DNA of 6,105 nt from an uncultured Mycoplasmatota bacterium (GCA_949527715.1 CATEWF010000056.1:1-6105); one strand, 5' to 3'. Counted from the stretch's first letter, positions 1-5,904 are shown. Numbers and translations are program-made. The notes: generated by a model from the sequence alone, not told the origin.

Positions 1-25
1 GGTTCGAGTCCCATCGTCTCCGCCA
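1..25 (+). tRNA. 3' end of a tRNA, probably tRNA-Ser (5' part outside the window)
   Basis: Only the T-arm and acceptor end are visible. A standard T-loop TTCGAGT (3-9) is followed by the T-stem 3' strand CCCAT, the acceptor 3' strand CGTCTCC (15-21), discriminator G and an encoded CCA at 23-25. The expected 5' acceptor strand would be GGAGACG or a wobble version of it. An acceptor ending CTCC with G73 is typical of serine tRNAs in Firmicutes and mollicutes, but the anticodon is not in the window, so the identity is inferred. A tmRNA has a similar 3' end but normally carries A73. Confidence 0.85.
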
Positions 26-37
26 TTTAAAATAAAA

Positions 38-65
38 TAAAAGCAGCCAACTGGCTGCTTTTTTT
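38..65. terminator. Bidirectional hairpin terminator between tRNA and hypothetical gene
   Basis: An inverted repeat AAGCAGCC (41-48) / GGCTGCTT (53-60) with a 4-base loop AACT is followed on the + strand by a T-run (59-65). On the minus strand its T-run comes from the A-rich stretch at 29-42. It therefore fits intrinsic termination of the tRNA transcript on + and of the small minus-strand operon, whose last stop codon is at 64-66. It is the most GC-rich and convincing terminator in the window. Confidence 0.88.
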
Positions 66-345
66 ATATTTTTAGTTCTTTTAATTCAGACTCATATTTT
101 TTTGTAACCGATTTAAAACTTTTGTAGGCTTTTGAAAGTAGCGCCTCAATTTTCTTAATCTTTTTTGAATCAGTATCAAATTGTTTATTTTCAAAAACTT
201 TAATTGTTTCTAAAAAAAATATCATAGCTGGTTGAGATGAAGCAAGATCATACCATTCATCTAGCTGTCTTCTTGCTTCCTTAAATCTAGAATCAAGCAT
301 CTTCTTAAGTTCTTGTTTTTTGTTCTTATTTGTTTTCTTTTTCAT
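64..345 (-). CDS. Hypothetical lysine-rich cytoplasmic protein, 93 aa
   Basis: I do not recognise this protein. It is very basic and lysine-rich, starting with a run of K and N residues (MKKKTNKNKKQELKK), with no signal peptide or membrane segment. A short hydrophobic patch at about residues 39-47 (PAMIFFLET) and charged, heptad-like stretches at about 8-35 and 62-92 suggest a small, mostly alpha-helical protein. The start is supported by a good ribosome binding site, AAAAGGAT on the minus strand (353-360), seven bases before the ATG. Its first 20 bases overlap the end of the upstream 47-codon gene, so the two are probably co-transcribed and may be translationally coupled. The basic N-terminus could bind nucleic acid or ribosomes, but nothing in the sequence proves this. 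Confidence 0.75.
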   Translation of the reverse strand: MKKKTNKNKKQELKKMLDSRFKEARRQLDEWYDLASSQPAMIFFLETIKVFENKQFDTDSKKIKKIEALLSKAYKSFKSVTKKYESELKELKI

Positions 346-469
346 TGTGTTTATCCTTTTCTTTAGAGTCGCGTCTTTTGCTTCTAATTATTAAACCTAC
401 TCCAATTAATACTAATATAAGAAAAATAAGAATAACAAAGATTAATATAGCAATGAGCAATCTATTCAT
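326..469 (-). CDS. Small single-pass membrane protein, 47 aa, unknown function
   Basis: This short ORF reads ATG at 469-467 to TAA at 328-326. After MNR comes an uninterrupted hydrophobic stretch of I, L, F, V and A with a small GVG motif (about residues 4-28), long enough for one membrane helix. A very charged tail rich in K, R, D and E follows (about 29-47, beginning RSKRRDSKEK). The positive charges directly after the helix predict a cytoplasmic C-terminus. Its last 20 bases overlap the start of the next gene in a different frame. No Shine-Dalgarno sequence precedes the ATG, but a perfect TATAAT on the minus strand (481-476) lies so close that transcription should start at or next to the start codon, pointing to a leaderless mRNA. 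I recognise no family; the clean membrane-helix pattern and overlap argue that it is real. Confidence 0.6.
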   Translation of the reverse strand: MNRLLIAILIFVILIFLILVLIGVGLIIRSKRRDSKEKDKHNEKENK

Positions 470-493
470 ATAAACATTATATGAAACTATAAT
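465..493 (+). promoter_or_regulatory. Promoter of ldhA
   Basis: A TTCATA -35-like box (465-470) and a perfect TATAAT -10 (488-493) are separated by the ideal 17 bases. Transcription should begin near position 500, just in front of the AGGAG ribosome binding site, giving a 5' untranslated region of only about 20 bases. The -35 overlaps the start codon of the divergent gene and the two -10 boxes are only 6 bases apart, so polymerase can probably occupy only one promoter at a time. Confidence 0.55.
476..481 (-). promoter_or_regulatory. -10 box for the small membrane protein operon
   Basis: The + strand reads ATTATA, giving a perfect TATAAT on the minus strand. The predicted start point, about seven bases downstream, falls on position 469, the A of the ATG. 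No good -35 is visible at the right distance (TCCTTT at best). Confidence 0.5.
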
Positions 494-500
494 AAAAAAA

Positions 501-505
501 AGGAG
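501..505 (+). promoter_or_regulatory. AGGAG ribosome binding site at unusual distance from ldhA start
   Basis: AGGAG at 501-505 is the only Shine-Dalgarno sequence ahead of ldhA. It ends 15 bases before the first ATG (521) and 18 before the second (524), both longer than the usual 5-9. A closer ATG at 508 is too near (2 bases) and out of frame; under code 4 it would open a 26-codon ORF ending at 588. Homologous D-lactate dehydrogenases begin at the MK of the second ATG, so 521 or 524 remains the best start. Confidence 0.5.
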
Positions 506-520
506 AAATGATATTTAATT

Positions 521-1519
521 ATGATGAAAGTTCTGTTCTACGATGCAAAAGATTATGACAAGAAATCTTTTGACAAATATTTAAAAGATGTTAAAGATAT
601 AAAAGTTACTTATTTTGACGGTGCGTTTGATTGCTATACAGCAAAATTAGCAAAAGAGTACAAAGCAATTTGTATCTTTGTAAATGCAGAAGTTAATGCT
701 AAATGTGTTAAGAAATTAAAAGAAGCAGGAATAAGATTAATCTTATTAAGATGTGCAGGTTTTAATAATGTTGATTTGAAAGCTTGTAAGGCAGCAAACA
801 TTACTGTTATGAGAGTACCGAGTTATTCACCTGAAGCTGTTGCAGAAATGGCTATGGCATTAGCACTTGCTGTTAATAGAAGAATTCATAAAGCTTATTT
901 TAAAGTTTCACAAAATAATTTTTCATTATTAGGATTATTAGGTTTTGATTTTCACGGTAAAACAGCAGGAATAATTGGTACAGGAAAAATAGGTGCAGCT
1001 ATGGCTAGAATATGTAATGGTTTTGGAATGAAAGTTTTAGCATACGATCAATACCAAAATAAAGATTTAAACTTTGTTCAATATGTTGATTTGAAAACAT
1101 TATTAAAACAATCAGATTTAGTTAGTTTACATTGTCCATTAACACCACAAAGTCATCATTTGATTAAAGCAGAAACAATTCATTTAATGAAAGATGGAGT
1201 ATTGTTAGTAAACACATCAAGAGGTGGACTAATTAAAACATGTGATTTAATTAAAGGAATTCGTAGTAAGAAATTTTCTGGTGTTGGATTAGATGTTTAT
1301 GAAGAAGAAGGAAAATATGTATATGAAAACCTTGAAGATTCGATTCTCGATCAATCAACAGTTTCGAGACTTTTATCTTTTCCTAATGTAATTATTACAT
1401 CTCATCAAGCTTTCTTTACAGTTGAAGCGTTGGATGCAATTGCAAAAACAACAGTGAATAATGCAATTAGTTATTTTAAGAAAAAACCAATTGTTGAGAA
1501 TATAGTAGAGAGTAAGTAA
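521..1519 (+). CDS. ldhA: D-lactate dehydrogenase (NAD+-dependent)
   Basis: This cytoplasmic enzyme reduces pyruvate to D-lactate while oxidising NADH, regenerating NAD+ for glycolysis. The 332-residue product is full length for the D-2-hydroxyacid dehydrogenase family and closely resembles E. coli LdhA along its whole length (for example LRCAGFNNVDL at 76-86 and LHCPLTP at 203-209). The Rossmann motif GTGKIG is at 153-158, with acidic D176 at the end of the next strand, favouring NAD over NADP. The catalytic triad is intact: R234 in NTSRG, E263 in DVYEEE and H295 in SHQAF, one residue off the classical Arg235/Glu264/His296 numbering. The gene has its own promoter and converges on the peptidase operon, sharing a terminator with it. 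Many mollicutes are known for L-lactate dehydrogenase instead. The gene contains no Trp codon. A different 2-hydroxyacid substrate cannot be excluded, but the LdhA-like sequence makes lactate most likely. Confidence 0.93.
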   Translation: MMKVLFYDAKDYDKKSFDKYLKDVKDIKVTYFDGAFDCYTAKLAKEYKAICIFVNAEVNAKCVKKLKEAGIRLILLRCAGFNNVDLKACKAANITVMRVPSYSPEAVAEMAMALALAVNRRIHKAYFKVSQNNFSLLGLLGFDFHGKTAGIIGTGKIGAAMARICNGFGMKVLAYDQYQNKDLNFVQYVDLKTLLKQSDLVSLHCPLTPQSHHLIKAETIHLMKDGVLLVNTSRGGLIKTCDLIKGIRSKKFSGVGLDVYEEEGKYVYENLEDSILDQSTVSRLLSFPNVIITSHQAFFTVEALDAIAKTTVNNAISYFKKKPIVENIVESK

Positions 1520-1551
1520 AAAAAGCAAGCAATTATTTACCTGCTTTTTTT
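1518..1551. terminator. Shared bidirectional terminator of ldhA and the peptidase operon
   Basis: AAAAAAAGCA (1518-1527) pairs with TGCTTTTTTT (1542-1551), with a further G1529-C1540 pair around a mismatch. Read on either strand it gives a short stem ending in a run of seven T. It overlaps the ldhA stop codon (1517-1519) on one side and lies over the last codons and stop (1533-1535) of the minus-strand peptidase on the other. The GC core is small, so strength is uncertain. Confidence 0.65.
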
Positions 1552-2591
1552 GTTAATACTTGAACACCTTTGTTAGTTACTAAGATAGAGTCTTCTACTC
1601 TAACTCCGCCAAAACCCGGTTGATACACGCCTGGTTCAATTGTGATAATTGAGTTATTAAGAATTTTTTCTTTATAGTTTGGTTTGACGTTTGGTAATTC
1701 GTGAATTTCAACTCCTACACCATGTCCTGTTCCGTGAACAAATAAATCTGCATATTCTTTGTTTCTAGATATGTATTCACGGCACACACCATCCAAATAT
1801 TTACCAGAAACACCAACCTTTGCTTTCTTAATACCTAATTTATTAGATTCCAAAACTAAGTTATACATTTCTAACATTTTCTTAGAAGGTTTACCTAATC
1901 AGAATGTTCTTGTAATATCTGAACAATAACCTTCATATATACAACCAATATCACAAGTGATAAATTCGTTATTCTTTAATTTACGATTAGTTGATTGGTG
2001 ATGAGGATTTGCTGTATTTTCACCAAATGCAACAATTAAATCAAAACTTGTAGCTGTTGCTCCTCTATTTAACATATAAATAGTTAACATTTGTTTAACT
2101 TGTTTTTCAGTCATTCCAAGTTTAATAGTTTTTCTTATATAGTTCATTGCATCAGCTGCAATATTCATTGATTTTCTAATACTTGTAATTTCTTCTTGCG
2201 TCTTTGAAGCACGAAGAATACAAGTATCAACTGGAGTTAATTTAGGACCAAGTTTTTTTAAAACATAGTTAAAGTCTGAATAACTAATGTAATCATTTTC
2301 AAATAATAATGTTTTAATTTTTAAATCTTTAACTAATTTTTTAAGATCATTAAATTCGTTATACAAAACACACTTAACATTGGTTAATTGATCTTTACAA
2401 CATTCATAATCTCTTGCATCAATAACTAAGTAAGTATCTTTCTTTGTTACTATAGCATATCCAAAAGTTGTATTTGCCCCAGTTATTCAAAAACGATTGT
2501 AAGTAGAAATAAAAACAATGGCATCAGCATTGTTTTTTGTCAATAATTTAGATACAATGTTTTTCTTATATATATAAGAAGACTTAGTCAT
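1533..2591 (-). CDS. pepP: Xaa-Pro peptidase (M24 family metallopeptidase)
   Basis: The 352-residue protein is continuous only with TGA read as Trp: codon 35 (2489-2487) and codon 231 (1901-1899). It is a cytoplasmic creatinase-fold peptidase expected to cleave next to proline and free amino acids from peptides. Residues 1-~125 form the N-terminal domain (NRFWITGAN near 32-40). The C-terminal pita-bread domain holds all five metal ligands: D214 (CDIG), D225 (SDITRTF), H290 (GTGHGVG), E319 (IEPGVY) and E333 (RVED), with H297 in the HELP motif. It should bind two metal ions, usually Mn2+ or Co2+. The ATG at 2591 is chosen because AAAGG (2603-2599) lies seven bases upstream and the start overlaps the rpmG stop as TAATG, implying translational coupling. 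Sequence alone does not separate aminopeptidase P from Xaa-Pro dipeptidase (PepQ); the 352-residue length fits the short bacterial Xaa-Pro peptidases. Confidence 0.92.
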
Positions 2592-2752
2592 TACTTAGCC
2601 TTTGTTTCTTTATGAACTGTAGTTTTTTTACAGTGTTTACAATATTTCTTTAATTCTAATTTTTCTGGTGTAGACTTAGGATTACGTTTAGTCAAATAGT
2701 TAATGTGTTTACATTCTGTACATTCTAGTCTAACTTGTCTTTTAACTGCCAT
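2591..2752 (-). CDS. rpmG: 50S ribosomal protein L33, zinc-binding (C+) type
   Basis: This 53-residue basic protein of the large ribosomal subunit begins MAVKRQVRLECTECKHINYL. It keeps the L33 landmarks: a beta-ribbon start, CTEC at 11-14, the NPKSTPEKLELKKYC block, CKHC at 38-41 and a lysine-rich HKET tail. Four cysteines in two CxxC pairs make it the zinc-ribbon (C+) form, not the zinc-free C- paralogue some bacteria also carry. The start is supported by AAGGA (2765-2761 on the minus strand) eight bases before the ATG. Its TAA stop shares one base with the peptidase ATG. The gene is the first of a two-gene minus-strand operon and transcribes away from the mgtA leader. Confidence 0.96.
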   Translation of the reverse strand: MAVKRQVRLECTECKHINYLTKRNPKSTPEKLELKKYCKHCKKTTVHKETKAK

Positions 2753-2779
2753 AGTAATATTCCTTATGTGTTATTAAAT

Positions 2780-2795
2780 ATTATACTATTATAAT
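2780..2795. promoter_or_regulatory. Divergent promoter core (rpmG on -, mgtA leader on +)
   Basis: ATTATAAT at 2788-2795 is its own reverse complement, so it gives TATAAT on both strands (2790-2795 on +, 2793-2788 on -). A second minus-strand TATAAT lies at 2785-2780. Predicted starts are about 2802 for the + transcript, 23 bases before the leader ORF, and about 2773 (or 2781) for rpmG. No strong -35 box is visible for any of them. Confidence 0.55.
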
Positions 2796-2824
2796 ATCTA
2801 CATAAATAATAACGAAAGGAATTA

Positions 2825-2854
2825 ATGTATGGACCCGTGAAGTTGTCTTTTTAA
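2825..2854 (+). CDS. Putative 9-residue leader peptide of mgtA
   Basis: A short ORF, MYGPVKLSF then TAA, sits in the mgtA leader. Its ribosome binding site GAAAGGA (2814-2820) ends four bases before the ATG and is better than anything in front of mgtA itself. The ORF starts about 23 bases after the predicted transcription start. Codons 5-7 supply one strand of a predicted stem (2839-2843 with 2890-2894) and the stop region supplies another, so translation would alter leader folding. In enterobacteria a proline-containing leader peptide (MgtL) controls mgtA, but this peptide has only one proline and no sequence similarity to MgtL. Function is inferred from position only. Confidence 0.4.
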   Translation: MYGPVKLSF

Positions 2855-2894
2855 TTTAAAGAATGGAACAAAATCCATATGTTTGTTCTGCTTC
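2839..2894 (+). promoter_or_regulatory. Predicted structured RNA leader of mgtA (three-way junction)
   Basis: Three helices nest together: P1 GAAGT (2839-2843) with GCTTC (2890-2894, one G-U pair), P2 TCTTT (2846-2850) with AAAGA (2858-2862), and P3 GAACAAA (2866-2872) with TTTGTTC (2882-2888). An alternative hairpin ATGGA (2863-2867) / TCCAT (2874-2878) uses part of P3, so the two cannot form together. Pairing was found by eye, without energy calculation. No known riboswitch consensus was recognised. Confidence 0.4.
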
Positions 2895-2934
2895 TAAATT
2901 ATTAAAATTACATCACTCGTCTTTTTTAAGTTAA
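2863..2934 (+). CDS. Possible second upstream ORF, 23 codons, in frame with mgtA
   Basis: An ATG at 2863 opens 23 codons (beginning MEQNPYVCSASKLLKL) and ends at a TAA (2932-2934), 12 bases before the mgtA ATG and in the same frame. It has only a weak AAAG in place of a ribosome binding site. It may be a chance ORF, a second leader peptide, or the remnant of a longer mgtA N-terminus. No similarity is recognised. Confidence 0.2.
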   Translation: MEQNPYVCSASKLLKLHHSSFLS

Positions 2935-2944
2935 TTAAAAAAGA
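2920..2944 (+). promoter_or_regulatory. AT-rich hairpin immediately before the mgtA start codon
   Basis: TCTTTTTTAA (2920-2929) pairs with TTAAAAAAGA (2935-2944) across a 5-base loop, ending two bases before the ATG at 2947. It covers the place where a Shine-Dalgarno sequence would sit, and none is visible there. It lacks a trailing T-run, so it is not a typical + strand terminator. It may limit ribosome access to mgtA. Confidence 0.45.
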
Positions 2945-2946
2945 TT

Positions 2947-5622
2947 ATGAGTATTAAAAAGAGAAAAAATTTTAAAAAACCAACAATATCCCAAGAATAC
3001 AACAAAAAGTTGTTATCTTTTTCTGATGAAAAAATTACTGAAACATATAAAGATTTAAACTCTTCTGAAAATGGTTTATCTATTAAACAAGTTGAAGTAA
3101 ATTCTGAAAAATACGGGATGAATAATGTTATATCTAACAAGAAACACCATTGATATAGTTTTATGCTTTCTGCGTTTTTTACTCCATTTTCAATTGTGTT
3201 AATGGTAATAGCATTGTTAAATGTATTAATTCCTAATACTCACGGAAAAATTGATCCAACAAGAGATAACTGGATTTGTTTTGGAATCATTTCAGCAATG
3301 ATAGTAATTTCTGGATTCATCAGATTTTTTCAAGAGATGAGATCATATAGTTCTTCTGAGAAATTGAAGAAAATGATCACTACTACAACTGCTGTTGAAA
3401 GAAATGGAGTAAAGAGAGAAATTCCTATTAGCGAAGTGTGTGTAGGTGATGTTATTCATTTGGCTGCTGGAGATATGATTCCTGCAGACTTAAAAATTAT
3501 TAATGCTAAAGATTTATTTATTTCTCAATCTTCTCTTACCGGTGAGTCTGAACCTGTAGAAAAACTTGTTATAAATAAATCTAATTCTTTACAGGCACTA
3601 GATAGAGATAATTTATGTTTTATGGGTACAACTGTATCAAGTGGTACAGCTAAAGGAATTGTTGTATCTGTAGGTATGAATACTTATTTTGGTAAAGTTG
3701 CTAAAAGTATTCAAAATAAAAAACCAAAAACAAATTTTGACAAAGGTATTAAATCGGTTAGCTGATTATTAATCGGAACAATGCTTATCATGACTATGAT
3801 AGTATTTATTCTTCGTGGTGCATTAAGTATTGAAACAGAAGGTAATCCTTGAGTTGAAGCTTTAGAGTTTTCTTTGGCAGTTGCAGTGGGTATTACCCCA
3901 GAAATGCTCCCGATGATTGTTACAGTTAATTTAGCAAAAGAAGCATTTAAATTATCTAAACAAAAAACCATAGTTAAGAATATTAATTCAATCCAATCAT
4001 TTGGTGCAATGGATGTGTTGTGTACTGATAAAACCGGAACACTAACAGAGGATAGAATTGTTTTAGAAAGACACATTAATCTTGATGGCAAAGAAGACAA
4101 TAGAGTTTTAGTCTATGGTTATTTAAATAGTTTTTATCAAACAGGATTAAAAAACTTATTAGATTTAGCAATAATTGAAAAGGCTGAAACAGCTGGATTT
4201 AATAGCAATCTTTTAGAATTTAAAAAGATTGATGAGATTCCCTTTGATTTTAAACGTAGAAGAATGTCAGTTGTTTTAAGTGACAAAGCCGGAGAAACAC
4301 AATTAGTGACAAAAGGAGCTATTGAAGAAATTGTTTCAGTTTGTACTTATGCCGAAATTAATGGTGAAGTTAAAAAACTTAATGATGAATTAAGAGAAAA
4401 AATTAAAAATACTGTTCATGAATTATCTGAAGAAGGTATGAGAGTTATTGCTATTGCAATAAATAATAATAGACTAGATAAAAAAACAGATTTTTCTGTA
4501 AAAGATGAATCTAATATGCGTCTAATAGGATATATTGCTCTTCTTGACCCTCCTAAAATGTCAGCAGCAGGAGCAATTCAAGCACTTCAAAAACGTGGTA
4601 CAGAAGTTAAAGTACTTACAGGTGATAACGAATTAATTGCTCAATATGTTTGTAGACAAGTAGGAATTAAAATAGACAAAGTTTTATTAGGAAGTGATGT
4701 AGAAATGATGTCTGATGAAGAATTAAAAAATACCGTTATGAGTGTTAATGTATTTGCTAAGCTTTCACCAGAACAAAAAGAACGTGTAGTATTAGCAATT
4801 AAGAGTAACAAACATATTGTTGGCTATATGGGTGATGGCATTAATGATGCACCAGCAATGAGAGCAGCTGATATTGCAATATCAGTAGATACTGCAGTTG
4901 ATATCGCAAAAGAATGTGCTGATATTATTTTATTAGAGAAAAATTTAATGGTACTTGAAAATGGTATTATTGAAGGTAGAAAAACTTTTGCTAATATTAT
5001 TAAATACATTAAGATGACTGTATCATCTAACTTTGGTAACATATTAAGTATTTTGATTGCATCAATTTGATTAAGATTTGATCCAATGACTTCATTGCAA
5101 ATATTAATCCTTAATATGATTGCTGATTTTTGCCAGTTTGCGTTACCGTGAGATGGCGTCGATACTGAATATATTGAAAGACCACAAAACTGGAATGCAA
5201 AAAGTATTTTGAAATTTATGTTGGTTATAGGACCAATAAGTACAATATTTGATGTTACTACATTTGCTATTATGAGATATGGTTTTGGTTGGTGCCCAGC
5301 AAATGGTACGGTTGAGTTATTTCAAACAGGATGGTTCTTAGTAAGTTTGTTAACTCAAATGGGAGTAATTATTGTTTTAAGAACTTCAAAAGTTCCATTA
5401 TTTCATTCTCGTCCTTCTTTGCCCATTACATTATCAATTTTATGTTTAGTTATGGTTGGTTTAATGTTTGCATTAATTCCGAACCTAAACTTTGGTGGTT
5501 TTGTAAGTTTAACTAAACATGCATCAATGATCGGTTATGCTTTCTTGATTTGTTTGGGATATTGTTTGACTGCTCAATTAGGTAAAGTATGTTACAAACA
5601 TACTTTCCATGAATGGTTATAA
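2947..5622 (+). CDS. mgtA: Magnesium-translocating P-type ATPase (P3B, MgtA/MgtB type)
   Basis: This 891-residue membrane pump uses ATP to import Mg2+; E. coli MgtA has 898 residues. The reading frame contains five TGA codons read as Trp (residues 69, 273, 302, 708 and 735), all in expected places, with TGG Trp codons also present. Order of parts: cytoplasmic N-terminus with many Lys; M1-M2 at about 70-130; actuator domain with TGES at 198-201; M3-M4 at about 273-330 with PEMLP (318-322), a P3B signature; phosphorylation site DKTGTLT with D361; nucleotide-binding KGA at 456-458; hinge TGD at 558-560 and GDGIND at 629-634; then six further helices, M5-M6 at about 694-733 and M7-M10 between about 756 and 879. 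All catalytic motifs are intact. The ATG at 2947 lacks a Shine-Dalgarno sequence and follows an AT hairpin and a structured leader, suggesting control at translation. The TSCPD gene follows 10 bases later. Confidence 0.95.
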
Positions 5623-5632
5623 TTAAATTAAT

Positions 5633-5881
5633 ATGAAATATACATATACTCCAATAGGTGTTTGTTCAACAAAATTTGAATTTGATATTGAAGACAACAA
5701 AATAAATTCTTGTAAAATCACTAATGGTTGTCCAGGTAATACTATGGGCGTTAGCAAACTAATAGTTGGAAAAACAATTGATGAAGTTATTGATACTCTT
5801 CAAGGAATCGATTGTAGAGGAAGAGGAACAAGTTGTCCTGATCAAATAGCAAAAGCCTTAAAAGAGTTTAAAAATAAATAA
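5633..5881 (+). CDS. Small TSCPD-domain protein (TIGR03905-like), 82 aa
   Basis: The protein matches the stand-alone TSCPD-domain family: it opens YTPIGVCS, has NGCPGNTMG in the middle (about 31-39) and ends with CRGRGTSCPDQIAKAL, where TSCPD is residues 66-70. Five cysteines (11, 27, 33, 61, 68) sit in the conserved blocks, which suggests metal or cofactor binding. The same domain is found at the C-terminus of some B12-dependent ribonucleotide reductases, but the stand-alone proteins have no established function. No Shine-Dalgarno sequence precedes the ATG; it lies 10 bases after the mgtA stop, so it is probably translated from the mgtA mRNA. A link to magnesium transport is only suggested by this position. 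The length is complete for the family. Confidence 0.9.
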   Translation: MKYTYTPIGVCSTKFEFDIEDNKINSCKITNGCPGNTMGVSKLIVGKTIDEVIDTLQGIDCRGRGTSCPDQIAKALKEFKNK

Positions 5882-5904
5882 AAAATTTTGAACTTTTTTA
5901 TGAT

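Noticed and set aside
1..25. 3' end of a tmRNA
   Set aside because: The acceptor CGTCTCC would fit a tmRNA, but the discriminator is G where tmRNA and alanine tRNAs use A, and the end fits serine tRNAs well.
1533..2591. Peptidase gene as a pseudogene with two internal stops
   Set aside because: Both stops are TGA in the same frame, all five metal ligands are present, and a neighbouring gene uses TGA as Trp in the same way.
2802..2946. M-box (ykoK) magnesium riboswitch upstream of mgtA
   Set aside because: The leader is too short and lacks the conserved blocks I know from M-boxes (such as the GGTGAGGCTCCT-like segment and the later GCTAAAGC-like segment). Only the genomic position fits. A covariance search with RF00380 would settle it.
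2931..3140. 69-codon hydrophobic ORF on the minus strand at the start of mgtA
   Set aside because: It is antisense to the lysine-rich N-terminus of the ATPase, which automatically produces phenylalanine-rich sequence; it has no ribosome binding site or promoter of its own.
3711..4100. 129-codon ORF on the minus strand within mgtA
   Set aside because: It lies opposite the conserved PEMLP and DKTGTLT region of the ATPase and resembles no protein family; it is a shadow of the real frame.
4824..5042. 72-codon ORF on the minus strand within mgtA
   Set aside because: It is antisense to the GDGIND and M5 region, with composition explained by the ATPase codons.
2947..5622. mgtA as a fragmented or frameshifted gene
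   Set aside because: All pieces are in one frame and separated only by TGA; every P-type ATPase motif is present in order and the length is normal.
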